The translations under genes were made by a program, and so were the position numbers. This document shows positions 7,819 to 16,710 of a stretch of 64,000 bases of DNA, piece by piece (position 1 is the first letter of the stretch; each line of letters begins with the position of its first letter). Origin of the DNA: a virus. The notes beneath the pieces were generated by a model that saw nothing but the letters and a program-made list of their open reading frames with translations, was not told the origin of the DNA and did no database searches. The stretch covers positions 1-64,000 of IMG/VR virus record IMGVR_UViG_3300046499_000591; one strand, 5' to 3'.

Positions 7819-8457
7819 ATGGCCACCACGGTCGCATTCACCAGCAAGGGCCGCGAGATCGTGGCCAGCCGACTCATCGGCGCTACCCCGACTCAGGCCG
7901 AGCCGAAGAACATCGGGTGGGGCATCGGCGCCGGCACCGCCGCGGCAACCGACGTCGCCCCGTTCCAGGAGGCCACCGAGGCCCGCGTCGCCGGCACCAG
8001 TTCCCAGGTGACCACGACGAGCGCGAACGACACCTACCAGGTTTCGGGCACCATCACCTCGGCCAGTTCGCAGACGATCACCGAGACGTTCCTCAGCGAC
8101 TCGGCGTCCAAGCCGCCGGCGACCACCCTGTCCGGTGCCATCGCCACCACCGGCGCCACGTCGATCAGCGTCACGTCCGCGGCCGGTTTCCCCGGCTCGG
8201 GCAACTACAACATCCAGGTGGACAGCGAGGTCATGACCGTGACCGGCGGTCAGGGCACCACCACGTGGACCGTGACCCGCGGCGTCAACGGCTCCACCGC
8301 CGCGACCCACTCCGCCGGCGCGACGGTCACCGGCGGGAACACGCCCGGGTCGACCGCCGTGGGCAACGGATCGCTCCTCGTCCACGCCAGCTTCACGGGC
8401 CTCGCCCTCAACTCCGGCGACACCCTGACCGCCACCACGAAGCTCTCGTTCTCCTGA
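7819..8457 (+). CDS. Virion structural protein, beta-rich
   Basis: 212 residues, Thr/Ser/Gly-rich with alternating hydrophobic positions. The block VMTVTGGQGTTTWTVTRGVN followed by GSTAATHSAGA resembles short domains of phage tail and decoration proteins; a related segment ends the tail protein encoded at 26631. It starts 2 bases after the previous gene. Role in head or tail is unproven. Confidence 0.6.
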   Translation: MATTVAFTSKGREIVASRLIGATPTQAEPKNIGWGIGAGTAAATDVAPFQEATEARVAGTSSQVTTTSANDTYQVSGTITSASSQTITETFLSDSASKPPATTLSGAIATTGATSISVTSAAGFPGSGNYNIQVDSEVMTVTGGQGTTTWTVTRGVNGSTAATHSAGATVTGGNTPGSTAVGNGSLLVHASFTGLALNSGDTLTATTKLSFS

Positions 8458-8483
8458 CCGACCCCGCCGGCGGGAGGTGACCC

Positions 8484-10946
8484 GTGACGATCTCCGCCGT
8501 CGGTAGCCTCCAGCAGAACCGCGGTTCCGGCGTCAGCACCCTGACCGTGTCCGGCGCCGTGGTGAGCAACGCATGGCTGGTCATCGTGCGCGTCGCCGAC
8601 CAGGCAATCGGCGTCAACTCCATCACCGGCGGCGGCCCCGACACCTGGACCCGGGTTGCGTCGGTGGCGCAGGCGGTCGTCAACGGCACCATTGAGATCT
8701 GGCTCGGCCAGATCACATCAACGGCGTCGACGACGGTCACCGCCTCCTTCAACTCGGACATCACCGGCGTGGCAACCGAGCTGTGCGCCATGCAGTTCTC
8801 CTCCAACCTCGCCAATACGGCCTGGACCGCGGACGGTACGGGCGGCAGCACCTCCGGCTCCGCCACCACGGCGCTCACCTGGTCCACGCTCACCCCGAGC
8901 GCGGGCAAGGAGCTATACATCGGGTACGCGTACGTCAGTAACACCGTCGTGGCCGGCTCCACGAGCGGGTTCACGTACGCCGTCACGGCCGCCGGTAACG
9001 GCGTGCTGTGGAACCCCGCCGTCACCGGGGCGGTCACACCGACCGCCACGCAGACCCCGGCGGGCAACGTCGCCACCCTCGCCGTCCTCATCCGGGCCGC
9101 TGGCACGGTCAGCCTCGCCGGCACGGCCGCCTCGTCGACCGCGCTGGGCCGACAACCCGGGCTCATCGGGGCGGTGACCGGGACCAGTAGCGCGAGCATC
9201 GTCCGGGCCGCGTCCATGGCCCGCAGCGTGACCGTAGCGGCGTCAGGCGCGGTCGGCCGGGCCATCGCCCGCCGCCTGGCCGCGACCGCGACGGCCGCGC
9301 GGACCATCGCGAACACCACCGTGCGGGCGCTCCTCTTCGTGGCGGCCGTCGCCGGCATCGGCGCCACGGTCCGGGGAGTTGGCCAGCCGCTCCCCGCGAC
9401 GGCCACCAGCACGAGGACGCTACGCCGCGGCGCCGGCCCGACCTACCTTGCCGGGGCCGCCGGAACCACCAGCGTGCAGCGTGGCATAGCGGCCGCCTTC
9501 CCCACCGCCCGGGCCGCCGGCGCCGCACTCGCCCGCGGGCTGCAACTCGGCTACACCCGGGCCGCACACGGCAACACGCTCTCCGTCTACGTCCCCGGCC
9601 TCAACTTCGCGGCCACCGCCCTCGGTGCCGCGGTGACCCGCCGCGGTGCCGGCCGCGTTCTGGCGGCGTCCGCGGTCGCCGCCGGCACCCTGCGGCGCGC
9701 GGCCGCAACGGTGGTCACCGTCCCCGCCGCGGCCGCCGCCACGCTCCGCCGGGCCGCGGCCCGCGCGTACGGCACCACGGCCAACTCCACGGCGGCCGCC
9801 GGCGTCCGGGCGACGCTCGCCCGCACCTACACGGCGACGGCGACCGCGGCCGGCACGACGGCCCGAGCGATCGTCGTGTACCTCGCCACGGCGCGGACCG
9901 CCACCGCGGCGTTCGCAACGAACACGGCGCGACACGTCACCGTGGCCGTCGCGATCACCGCCGGCGCCACACTGGCCATCGGCCGGGCCCTGTACGCCGT
10001 GCTCGTGGCCACCGCCACCGCGGCCGGCAGCATCCGCCGGACCCTCAACCAAACCCACACCACCGGGACGGCCACCGCTACCAGCGCCCTGGCCCGCACG
10101 GTAGGCACCAGCCTGCCGGCGACATCGGGGGCCGCCGGGACGCTCCGTAAGGGCCTATCGCGCCCCCAGGTGGCCACAGTTACCGGGACGGCCGTTCTGG
10201 CCCGCCAGACGGCGCGCCAGATCGTTTTGGCGGCCACTACGACCGCCGCCCGGGCGCTCACCTGGACCCGAACCAACCTCATCACCCTTACGGCCGCCGC
10301 GTACGGCACTGTCGCCCTCGGACGCGGCGCCCGCACCACGCTGCCAGCATCGGGCACCGGCACGGCCGGCATCACCCGCGGCGTCGGCGTCACCACCACG
10401 GCGGCCGCGGCCGCCGACGGCGACATCACCCGATGGCTCGCACTGACCGCGTCCGGCATCGCGGCCGGAACCGGTGCCGTCCGCCGCGCACTGGCACGCC
10501 CGTTCACCGCCGTCGTGTCCACGCACCCGGCGATACGGTCCGCGGTCGCCCGCGTCCTCGAGGCCGCGGCGACGCCGACAGCGGGCATGCTGCGGGCGGC
10601 CGCACTACGGCACACGGCGACCGCCACCACGACCGGGGCCCTGGTCCGCGGGGCGGCACTGAACGCCCGCGCAAACGCGCTGGCTGGCGCACTACTCCGC
10701 CGGGACATCGGCCGGCCCACAACCGTCACGGTCCACGGCACGGCGTCCACGGGCCTCGCCCGCGTCTTCGCCCTCCTCCTTGCGGCGGCCGCCGTCGCCA
10801 CGGCGGCGACGAGCACGCAACTCATCCGCACACTCCGCGACCTCGCCCTCGCGACCACCGGCGTCATCGCCCGCTGGACGGTCGCCGAGCCCGGCGCCAC
10901 ATGGCGGGCCTGGTTCACCGGAAGCCGCTGGAACACCGACGAATAG
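8484..10946 (+). CDS. Virion-region protein with about 30 copies of an 18-residue repeat
   Basis: 820 residues. Residues 1-205 form a beta-rich head (IEIWLGQITSTASTTVTASF). Residues about 206-800 are a degenerate tandem array with a period near 18 and a rough consensus xATATAAGTLRRALARxL; examples are PATATSTRTLRRGAGPTY and AASAVAAGTLRRAAATVV. The repeat is Ala/Thr-rich with regularly placed Arg and is strongly basic. An 18-residue period fits a beta-solenoid rung but also an amphipathic helix. Its place before the portal suggests a virion spike, fibre or DNA-binding internal protein. No TM segment or enzyme motif is seen. Confidence 0.75.
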   Translation: MTISAVGSLQQNRGSGVSTLTVSGAVVSNAWLVIVRVADQAIGVNSITGGGPDTWTRVASVAQAVVNGTIEIWLGQITSTASTTVTASFNSDITGVATELCAMQFSSNLANTAWTADGTGGSTSGSATTALTWSTLTPSAGKELYIGYAYVSNTVVAGSTSGFTYAVTAAGNGVLWNPAVTGAVTPTATQTPAGNVATLAVLIRAAGTVSLAGTAASSTALGRQPGLIGAVTGTSSASIVRAASMARSVTVAASGAVGRAIARRLAATATAARTIANTTVRALLFVAAVAGIGATVRGVGQPLPATATSTRTLRRGAGPTYLAGAAGTTSVQRGIAAAFPTARAAGAALARGLQLGYTRAAHGNTLSVYVPGLNFAATALGAAVTRRGAGRVLAASAVAAGTLRRAAATVVTVPAAAAATLRRAAARAYGTTANSTAAAGVRATLARTYTATATAAGTTARAIVVYLATARTATAAFATNTARHVTVAVAITAGATLAIGRALYAVLVATATAAGSIRRTLNQTHTTGTATATSALARTVGTSLPATSGAAGTLRKGLSRPQVATVTGTAVLARQTARQIVLAATTTAARALTWTRTNLITLTAAAYGTVALGRGARTTLPASGTGTAGITRGVGVTTTAAAAADGDITRWLALTASGIAAGTGAVRRALARPFTAVVSTHPAIRSAVARVLEAAATPTAGMLRAAALRHTATATTTGALVRGAALNARANALAGALLRRDIGRPTTVTVHGTASTGLARVFALLLAAAAVATAATSTQLIRTLRDLALATTGVIARWTVAEPGATWRAWFTGSRWNTDE

Positions 10947-10960
10947 CAAGGGAGGCCCGG

Positions 10961-11281
10961 GTGCAGAGCGTCGACCGCGACTCCCGTGAGTTCGTGCAAG
11001 CACACGTCACCGTCACCGTCGCCGGCCAGCCCTTCAACCCGACGGCCGACGTCGTCGAGTTCGCGTTCACCGCCATCGGCGCCCGGCCCGTCACCTGGTA
11101 CCCGGGCGGCTGGGACGGCATCGAGCCGATACCCGGCACCAACGGCTACCGGGCGCAAGTCCTCATCGGGCCCGGCAGCACCGGCCCCGCCCTCACCCCC
11201 GGCCGGTACGCCGTGTGGCTGCGCATCACCGACAACCCGGAGCAGCCCGTCATGCCCGTCGGGCAACTCGTCGTCGCCTGA
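10961..11281 (+). CDS. Small virion-region protein
   Basis: 106 residues from the GTG at 10961 (AGGGAGG upstream). An Ig-like beta pattern: QAHVTVTVAGQPFNPTAD, then YAVWLRITDNPEQPVM. This type of short beta protein is common among phage head or tail accessory genes. Function unproven. Confidence 0.55.
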   Translation: MQSVDRDSREFVQAHVTVTVAGQPFNPTADVVEFAFTAIGARPVTWYPGGWDGIEPIPGTNGYRAQVLIGPGSTGPALTPGRYAVWLRITDNPEQPVMPVGQLVVA

Positions 11282-11296
11282 CCGGAGGAGACCGCA

Positions 11297-11695
11297 GTGG
11301 CCACCCCAACCCCCCTGACCGCGGGACCTTTCTGCGCGGCATGTGGCGGCGACGCGGTCGTGAACTGGCAGCGCCGCCCCACCCAGACGGAAGTGTCCGC
11401 CGTCATCGAGACGGAGACGGAACGCCGCACGGAGCTGCTGATCCTCGCCGACCCGCAGCTCCCGCGCCCCCAGTTCGGGCCGCTACCGACCGGCGACGGC
11501 ATGACCCGCGCCGTCTACGCGTGCGCCGAGCACGCCATCAGCCTCGACGGCGCCGCCCACCTCCACGAAAGCAACTGCACGGCCCCGAACGAGGCCGACC
11601 TGCCCGGCTGCAACTGCACCCCCGCCGCGCCCGAGCAAGAGGCCGCCGAACCGGCCTCGAGCGTGCAACTGCCCGACCACTGGATCACCGGCTGA
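11297..11695 (+). CDS. Cys-rich protein before the portal gene
   Basis: 132 residues from a GTG with GGAGGAG upstream. It has CAACGG near the N-terminus, a middle CAEHA and a C-terminal cluster of Cys in CTAPNEADLPGCNC. Probably binds one or two Zn ions. Role not recognised. Confidence 0.6.
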   Translation: MATPTPLTAGPFCAACGGDAVVNWQRRPTQTEVSAVIETETERRTELLILADPQLPRPQFGPLPTGDGMTRAVYACAEHAISLDGAAHLHESNCTAPNEADLPGCNCTPAAPEQEAAEPASSVQLPDHWITG

Positions 11696-11726
11696 CGGCC
11701 ACGCGCAGATAGGAGGCACGCCCACG

Positions 11727-14700
11727 ATGAGCCTCCGAGACCGGTTCGTTAAGGCGTTCGGTAACCGGCCCCCGGCCGAGATGCAGGCGGCCGAGGCAGA
11801 CGCCGGGATGAGCGCCACACGGCCGTTCTCCCCGGGCGCGCCGATCGCCCCGTACGACGGGTACAGCCGCACCCCCCGCACCCACGACTACGCCAGCGGA
11901 TACAACATCTCCGCCCGGCCGAAGACCAACGAGCGCGTCTCCTTCGACTCGCTCCGCGGCCTCGTCGAGTCGTACGACGTCGCCCAGATGTGCATCTGGC
12001 ACCGCATCGACTCCATACGCGCCCTCGACTGGTCCCTCGTCCCCGCCCGCGGGTTCCGCGGCGAGGCCGACGAACTCATCGACATCGGCATGACGGTGCT
12101 CGCCAAGCCCGACCGGCAGACCCCGTTCTCGTCGTGGCTCGCGAAATGGCTGTACGACATCCTCGCGTACGACGCCGGCGCCCTCTACCGGCTCCGCAAC
12201 CGCGGCGGCCGCGCGATCGGCCTCCGCGTCGTCGACGGCACGACAATTGCGCCGCTGCTCGACTACTGGGGCAACAGCCCTGAGGCGCCGGCCGAGGCGT
12301 ACGTCCAGTACGCGAACGGCCTTCCGTGGAACTGGCTCACCCGCAACGACCTCGTCTATGTGCCGTTCCGGCCCCGGTCGAACAGCCCCTACGGCCTCGC
12401 TCCGCTCGAGACGATCCTCCTCAACGCCAACACCGATCTTCGGTTCCAGGCGTACTTCCTCCAGCGGTTCACCGAGGGCAACATCCCGCAGGCGTTCGCG
12501 TCGGCGCCGGAGTCGTGGACCCCGCAGCAGATCGAGGAGTTCCAAGGCTATTGGGACGCCTTCCTCCGCGGTGACCAGGCCGTCAAGCACCAAATCAAGT
12601 GGATGCCCGGCGGCGGCAAGATTGAGTGGTCGAACGAGAAGGAGTTCAGCGACTCGTTCTCCCTCTTCCTCATGCGGAAGACGTGCGCGGCCTACCACAT
12701 CGTCCCGTCGGATCTTGGTTTCACCGAGTCGGTGAACAAGTCCTCGGGTGAGACCCAGGCGGACGTGCAGCACCGCGTCGGTGACCTCCCCCTCGTCTCG
12801 CACGTCCAGGACGTCATCACCAACTTCCTCCAGCACGACCTGGGGCTCCCGCTCGAGTTCGCGTTCGACACCGGGCAGGAGAAGGAAGACCGGCTGGCGA
12901 CCGCCCAGGCGTGGGGTATCTACATCGACAAGGGCATGGCCAGCCCCGACGAGGGCCGCGAAGAACTCCTCGGCCTCCCCGCCGACCCGCGCCGGCCCAC
13001 CCCCCGTTTCTACAACAACAACAACGCCGGCCCCGTCCCGCTCCTCGCCATCGAGGGCGTCGCCGGCCACATCGACCCGGAGACGTACGGGCCGGCCGAC
13101 GACCAGCCGGTACCGGCGCAGCCGTTCGTGCCGGCCTCCGGCACCATCCCGGCCGCCGGCACCACCGACGCGGCCGCCGCCGACGCCGCCCAGGACACGC
13201 ACCAGACCGAGGCCCGACACACCGCCCAGGCCGTCGACGTCACGAAGGAACTGGACGCGGCCCTGGCCCGACGCCTCGGCCCGTCCGCCGACGTCACGAA
13301 GGAAATGGGCGCGTTCCGCTCGTTCCGCAAGGCACGCCGGCGCACCGGCGCATGGCGTGACTTCGAGTTCCGGCACGTCGACACGGTCACCGCGCACCGC
13401 CTCAACCAGTCCGGCCGCGCGCAGATACGTAAGGACGCCGGCGAGATCGCATGCGCCGGCCTCGCCGTTCGCGCCGCCGACACCGGCCGCGTCCTCATGC
13501 TCCAGCGAGCCCTGGACCCGACCGACCCGGCCGGCGGCACGTGGGAGTTCCCCGGCGGCCACCTCGAAGGCGAGGAACCCCCGATCACGGGCGCCATCCG
13601 CGAGTGGTCCGAGGAGACCGGGTTCATTCTCCCGTTCGACATTGAGGAGCTCGCCGCCCACGCCTTCGGCACCGGTTCCGGGTGGACGTCCGGCATCTAC
13701 GCCGGGTTCGTCTACACGGTGCCGTCCGAATCGGTCCTCGACCTCGGCCGACGCGACCAGGTGAACAACCCGGACGACCCCGACGGCGACGTCGTCGAGG
13801 CCCTGGCGTGGTGGGACCCCGAGCAGCTACGCGGTAATCCCGTCGTCCGCCCGGAACTCCTGGCCAACCTGGACGCCGTCCTCGACGCGCTCACGGACAC
13901 GTTCGACGACGACGCGGACGACACACTCGCCGAGTTCGACGAACTCGACGCGGCGCTCATCAAGGCGGCCCGCGACCCAAAAGGCGCCGGCGCTGACGAA
14001 GGCGCGGGCCGGTGGCTCGGATGGCGCATGGACCTCAAGGCCATCCGCTACTGGGCTCCCCGCATCGCCGCCGCCTTCCGCAGCGCCGTCAACCCCCGCC
14101 GCCTCGCCGAATCATGGCTCGCCCTGAACCCCCGCTCCACCGCGGGACGTAAGGCCGACCGCATCCGCGACCTCGACAAGCAGGCCCAACGGTGGCTGAA
14201 GAAGAACGCCCCGGACCTCGAGGCCGCCATCACGGAAACCCTCGGCGGCGTCTACACCGACGGCTACATCATCGGTGTCCTCGCCGCCGAGGACGCCGCC
14301 GGCATCAGCGCGGCCGCCGCCTCCGGCATCACCTGGGACACGTGGGAGCCCGGCGACGCGAACGCCGCCCGTCTCCTCCTCGGTGACGCCGGCGACGGCT
14401 CCGGCCTCGAGGCCCTGCTCAACGAGAGCGGGGTGACGATCCGCTCAATCGCCGCGACCCGCCTCAAGACCCTCGGCCGTGTCCTCGCCGAAGGCGCCGA
14501 GCGGGGCGACAGCCCCACGACGATCGGCAAGGCAATCGAGAGCCTGCTCTCCAACCCGACCCGCGCCGAGATGATCGCCACGACGGAACTGACCCGGGCC
14601 GTGTCCCAGGCCAGCCTCAACACCTACCTGGCGAACGGCATCGAGCGCATCGAGTGGGACAGCGCCGGCGACGGCCGCGTCTGCCCGATCTGCCAGACCA

Positions 14701-14813
14701 ACCAAGACGCCGGCTCGCGCCGCCCCGGAGACAGCTTCCCCTCCGGGCAGACCTCACCGCCCGGACACCCCTGGTGCCGCTGCGCCCTCGTACCCGTGAC
14801 CGGAGGATCTTGA
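11727..14813 (+). CDS. Portal - Nudix hydrolase - MuF-like fusion protein
   Basis: 1028 residues with three parts. Residues 1-430 are a portal protein (WHRIDSIRALDWSLVPARGF, later DLVYVPFRPRSNSPYG and ETQADVQHR). Residues about 575-725 are a Nudix domain with an unbroken signature GX5EX7REUXEEXGU at 611-633 (Arg625-Glu626, Glu629-Glu630), preceded by GGTWEFPGG. Residues about 870-1028 match the Mu F / SPP1 gp7 minor head protein, ending in CPICQ (986-989) and WCRCALVPV. Portal-MuF fusions are known in actinophages; MuF proteins are packaged and can be ejected. A Nudix domain between the two is unusual and would be carried in the virion, at about 12 copies if the portal ring is normal. Confidence 0.88.
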   Translation: MSLRDRFVKAFGNRPPAEMQAAEADAGMSATRPFSPGAPIAPYDGYSRTPRTHDYASGYNISARPKTNERVSFDSLRGLVESYDVAQMCIWHRIDSIRALDWSLVPARGFRGEADELIDIGMTVLAKPDRQTPFSSWLAKWLYDILAYDAGALYRLRNRGGRAIGLRVVDGTTIAPLLDYWGNSPEAPAEAYVQYANGLPWNWLTRNDLVYVPFRPRSNSPYGLAPLETILLNANTDLRFQAYFLQRFTEGNIPQAFASAPESWTPQQIEEFQGYWDAFLRGDQAVKHQIKWMPGGGKIEWSNEKEFSDSFSLFLMRKTCAAYHIVPSDLGFTESVNKSSGETQADVQHRVGDLPLVSHVQDVITNFLQHDLGLPLEFAFDTGQEKEDRLATAQAWGIYIDKGMASPDEGREELLGLPADPRRPTPRFYNNNNAGPVPLLAIEGVAGHIDPETYGPADDQPVPAQPFVPASGTIPAAGTTDAAAADAAQDTHQTEARHTAQAVDVTKELDAALARRLGPSADVTKEMGAFRSFRKARRRTGAWRDFEFRHVDTVTAHRLNQSGRAQIRKDAGEIACAGLAVRAADTGRVLMLQRALDPTDPAGGTWEFPGGHLEGEEPPITGAIREWSEETGFILPFDIEELAAHAFGTGSGWTSGIYAGFVYTVPSESVLDLGRRDQVNNPDDPDGDVVEALAWWDPEQLRGNPVVRPELLANLDAVLDALTDTFDDDADDTLAEFDELDAALIKAARDPKGAGADEGAGRWLGWRMDLKAIRYWAPRIAAAFRSAVNPRRLAESWLALNPRSTAGRKADRIRDLDKQAQRWLKKNAPDLEAAITETLGGVYTDGYIIGVLAAEDAAGISAAAASGITWDTWEPGDANAARLLLGDAGDGSGLEALLNESGVTIRSIAATRLKTLGRVLAEGAERGDSPTTIGKAIESLLSNPTRAEMIATTELTRAVSQASLNTYLANGIERIEWDSAGDGRVCPICQTNQDAGSRRPGDSFPSGQTSPPGHPWCRCALVPVTGGS

Positions 14814-15187
14814 TGTCCGACGAACAGCGCTACGTCCTCGGCGTCGCCTACCAGGCCGGACCGGACCCCATGATCAAGCGGGGTGCGGACGGCGGCCGCG
14901 ACTTTTTCAGCGCCGTGGAGCTGGAGAAAGCGGCGTGGGGATACCTCCCCAACGGCGCCGAGGTGGGCCTCTTCCACGCCGACGGCACGACCGGAGCGGC
15001 CACGGTCGTCGAGTCGTACATCTACCGCGGCCCGGACTGGGACCTCGGCGACGTCGTCGTGAAGGCCGGCGACTGGCTCGTCGGGGCGATCCTCGACGAA
15101 CACGCCTGGCAGCTCTACAAATCCGGGCGCGTCACCGGCTGGTCCCCGCAGGGTTCGGCGCGCCGCATCTCCCCCCGGAGTAGCTGA
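14813..15187 (+). CDS. XkdF-like phage protein (possible prohead protease relative)
   Basis: 124 residues; its ATG overlaps the stop of the portal fusion by one base. The pattern FHADGTTGAATVVESYIYRG then GWSPQGSARR matches the XkdF family found with portal and scaffold genes in PBSX-type and actinophage heads. XkdF is sometimes grouped with prohead proteases; a catalytic set is not clear here. Confidence 0.7.
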   Translation: MSDEQRYVLGVAYQAGPDPMIKRGADGGRDFFSAVELEKAAWGYLPNGAEVGLFHADGTTGAATVVESYIYRGPDWDLGDVVVKAGDWLVGAILDEHAWQLYKSGRVTGWSPQGSARRISPRSS

Positions 15188-16632
15188 TGCCCCACACCCC
15201 TGACGACGAGTTCACCGAACTGGTGGACGCAACCATTCCCCGCGTCGACCTGGTCGACAAGGCCGCGAACGGGACGAGCTTCCTCATCGCCAAGGCGGCC
15301 GACGGCAGCCCCGCCGGCCTCATCAATCCGGACATCGTCCGCGGCCTCATCGGCAAGACCGCTGACCCCGAGCCCGAGCCGGCCGCCGACCCCAGCATCG
15401 TGAAGGAAGCGGCCATGGCCACCCCCGAAGACCTCGACCCGACCGTCGTACTCGCCGACCCGGACGAAAAGGTTGGCGGCAACGCCAACACCCCCGGCTC
15501 CCCGGCGTGGGAGGCCGTCGACGCGGCCACCGCCCGGAAGTGGACCGCCATCCTCTCCCGCGCCAAGACGGCGCTCCTCGTCATGGAGGACCGCGAACTC
15601 CTCGAGTCCGCGGCCGGCGACGTCGACGCCTACGACTCCGCCCTCGACCTCGACAACGCGGCATGCGCCATCGACTACGCGATCTCGGTCCTTGCACCGT
15701 TCGCCGTCGACGAGCAGGCCGAGGTCGACGCCGCGGACCTGGAAGCGGTCGGGAAGGCCCTCGACGGCTACGACCCGGCCGACCTCGACGTCATCGAATC
15801 GCTGACCCAGGTGGCGAAGGCCGGCCGGTCCCTGTCCGCGTCGAACGAGCGCGCGATCCGGGACGCCGTCGAGTCCCTCACCAAGGTGCTCGCGTCCCTG
15901 CCGGCCGCCCCCGAAACCCCGGAGACCGGCCGCCCGGTCACGAAGAAGGAGACCGACATGCCGGAGACCGGCAACGCACCCGAGACCGTCGACGCCCCGG
16001 CCGTGGACCCGATCGGCAAGGCCGACGACGAGGGCAAGCCGGCCGCGGTCGCCGTCTACGACGCCAAGGGCAAGCTGGTGGGCATCGTCGCCCCCACCGA
16101 CATCACCCCCATCTCCGGGGCCGACGCCGTCGACGAGGAGCCCGAAGCGGCCCCCGAGGCGCCCGCGCCGGCCGCCGCCGACCTCGAGCCGGCCCCGGCC
16201 GCCGCCGTCGGCGTCCCCGCCGAAGAGGTCGCCAAGACCACCGACACCGACTCGGACATTCTCAAGAGCAGCGACTTCCGCGACGTGGTCAAGGGACTGC
16301 TCGACGAGCACAGCGCCGGCCAGAAGGACCTCATCACCAAGCAGGGTGAGGCCCTCCTCGAGCTGGCGGACCTCGTCGAGACCCTCAAGGGCCAGGTCAA
16401 GGCGCTGGAGGAGCAGCCCGCCGAGCCGCGTGTGTTCGCCAACGGAGCCCAGACGCAGCAGATGCTGCGCGGCCAGGACCGCGGCGCCGCCGCTACCCAG
16501 GTCGACATGGCCAAGGCCCGCGAGCTGAAGAAGGCCATGTACTCCGGTACCGCGCCCGAGCAGAACGCCGCCGCTGTCGAGATGCAGACGGCGGCCATCG
16601 ACGCGCTGATGGCGATCCACCGCGGCGCCTAA
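15187..16632 (+). CDS. Probable scaffold protein
   Basis: 481 residues, strongly acidic and Ala/Pro/Glu-rich. The N-terminus has the XkdF-associated segment RVDLVDKAANGTSFLIAKAA. A long low-complexity acidic middle (EEPEAAPEAPAPAAADLEP) is followed by a helical C-terminal region with coiled-coil spacing (LADLVETLKGQVKALEE). Length, charge and position just before the capsid gene fit a scaffold. It begins at the last base of the previous stop. Confidence 0.7.
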   Translation: MPHTPDDEFTELVDATIPRVDLVDKAANGTSFLIAKAADGSPAGLINPDIVRGLIGKTADPEPEPAADPSIVKEAAMATPEDLDPTVVLADPDEKVGGNANTPGSPAWEAVDAATARKWTAILSRAKTALLVMEDRELLESAAGDVDAYDSALDLDNAACAIDYAISVLAPFAVDEQAEVDAADLEAVGKALDGYDPADLDVIESLTQVAKAGRSLSASNERAIRDAVESLTKVLASLPAAPETPETGRPVTKKETDMPETGNAPETVDAPAVDPIGKADDEGKPAAVAVYDAKGKLVGIVAPTDITPISGADAVDEEPEAAPEAPAPAAADLEPAPAAAVGVPAEEVAKTTDTDSDILKSSDFRDVVKGLLDEHSAGQKDLITKQGEALLELADLVETLKGQVKALEEQPAEPRVFANGAQTQQMLRGQDRGAAATQVDMAKARELKKAMYSGTAPEQNAAAVEMQTAAIDALMAIHRGA

Positions 16633-16660
16633 CCGCCGCATCTTCCTTCACCGACCCCCG

Positions 16661-16690
16661 AGCCCCCGGCCTGACGTGCCGGGGGCTTTT
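16661..16690 (+). terminator. Terminator between scaffold and capsid
   Basis: 10-bp perfect stem AGCCCCCGGC / GCCGGGGGCT, 7-nt loop, four T. Capsid expression may therefore depend on partial read-through or an unseen promoter. Confidence 0.75.
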
Positions 16691-16710
16691 GCATGCCCAG
16701 GAGGCACCCC

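Noticed and set aside
8484-10946. Tape measure protein
   Set aside because: The length fits poorly, the gene lies before the portal, and a clear tape measure gene is at 22883.
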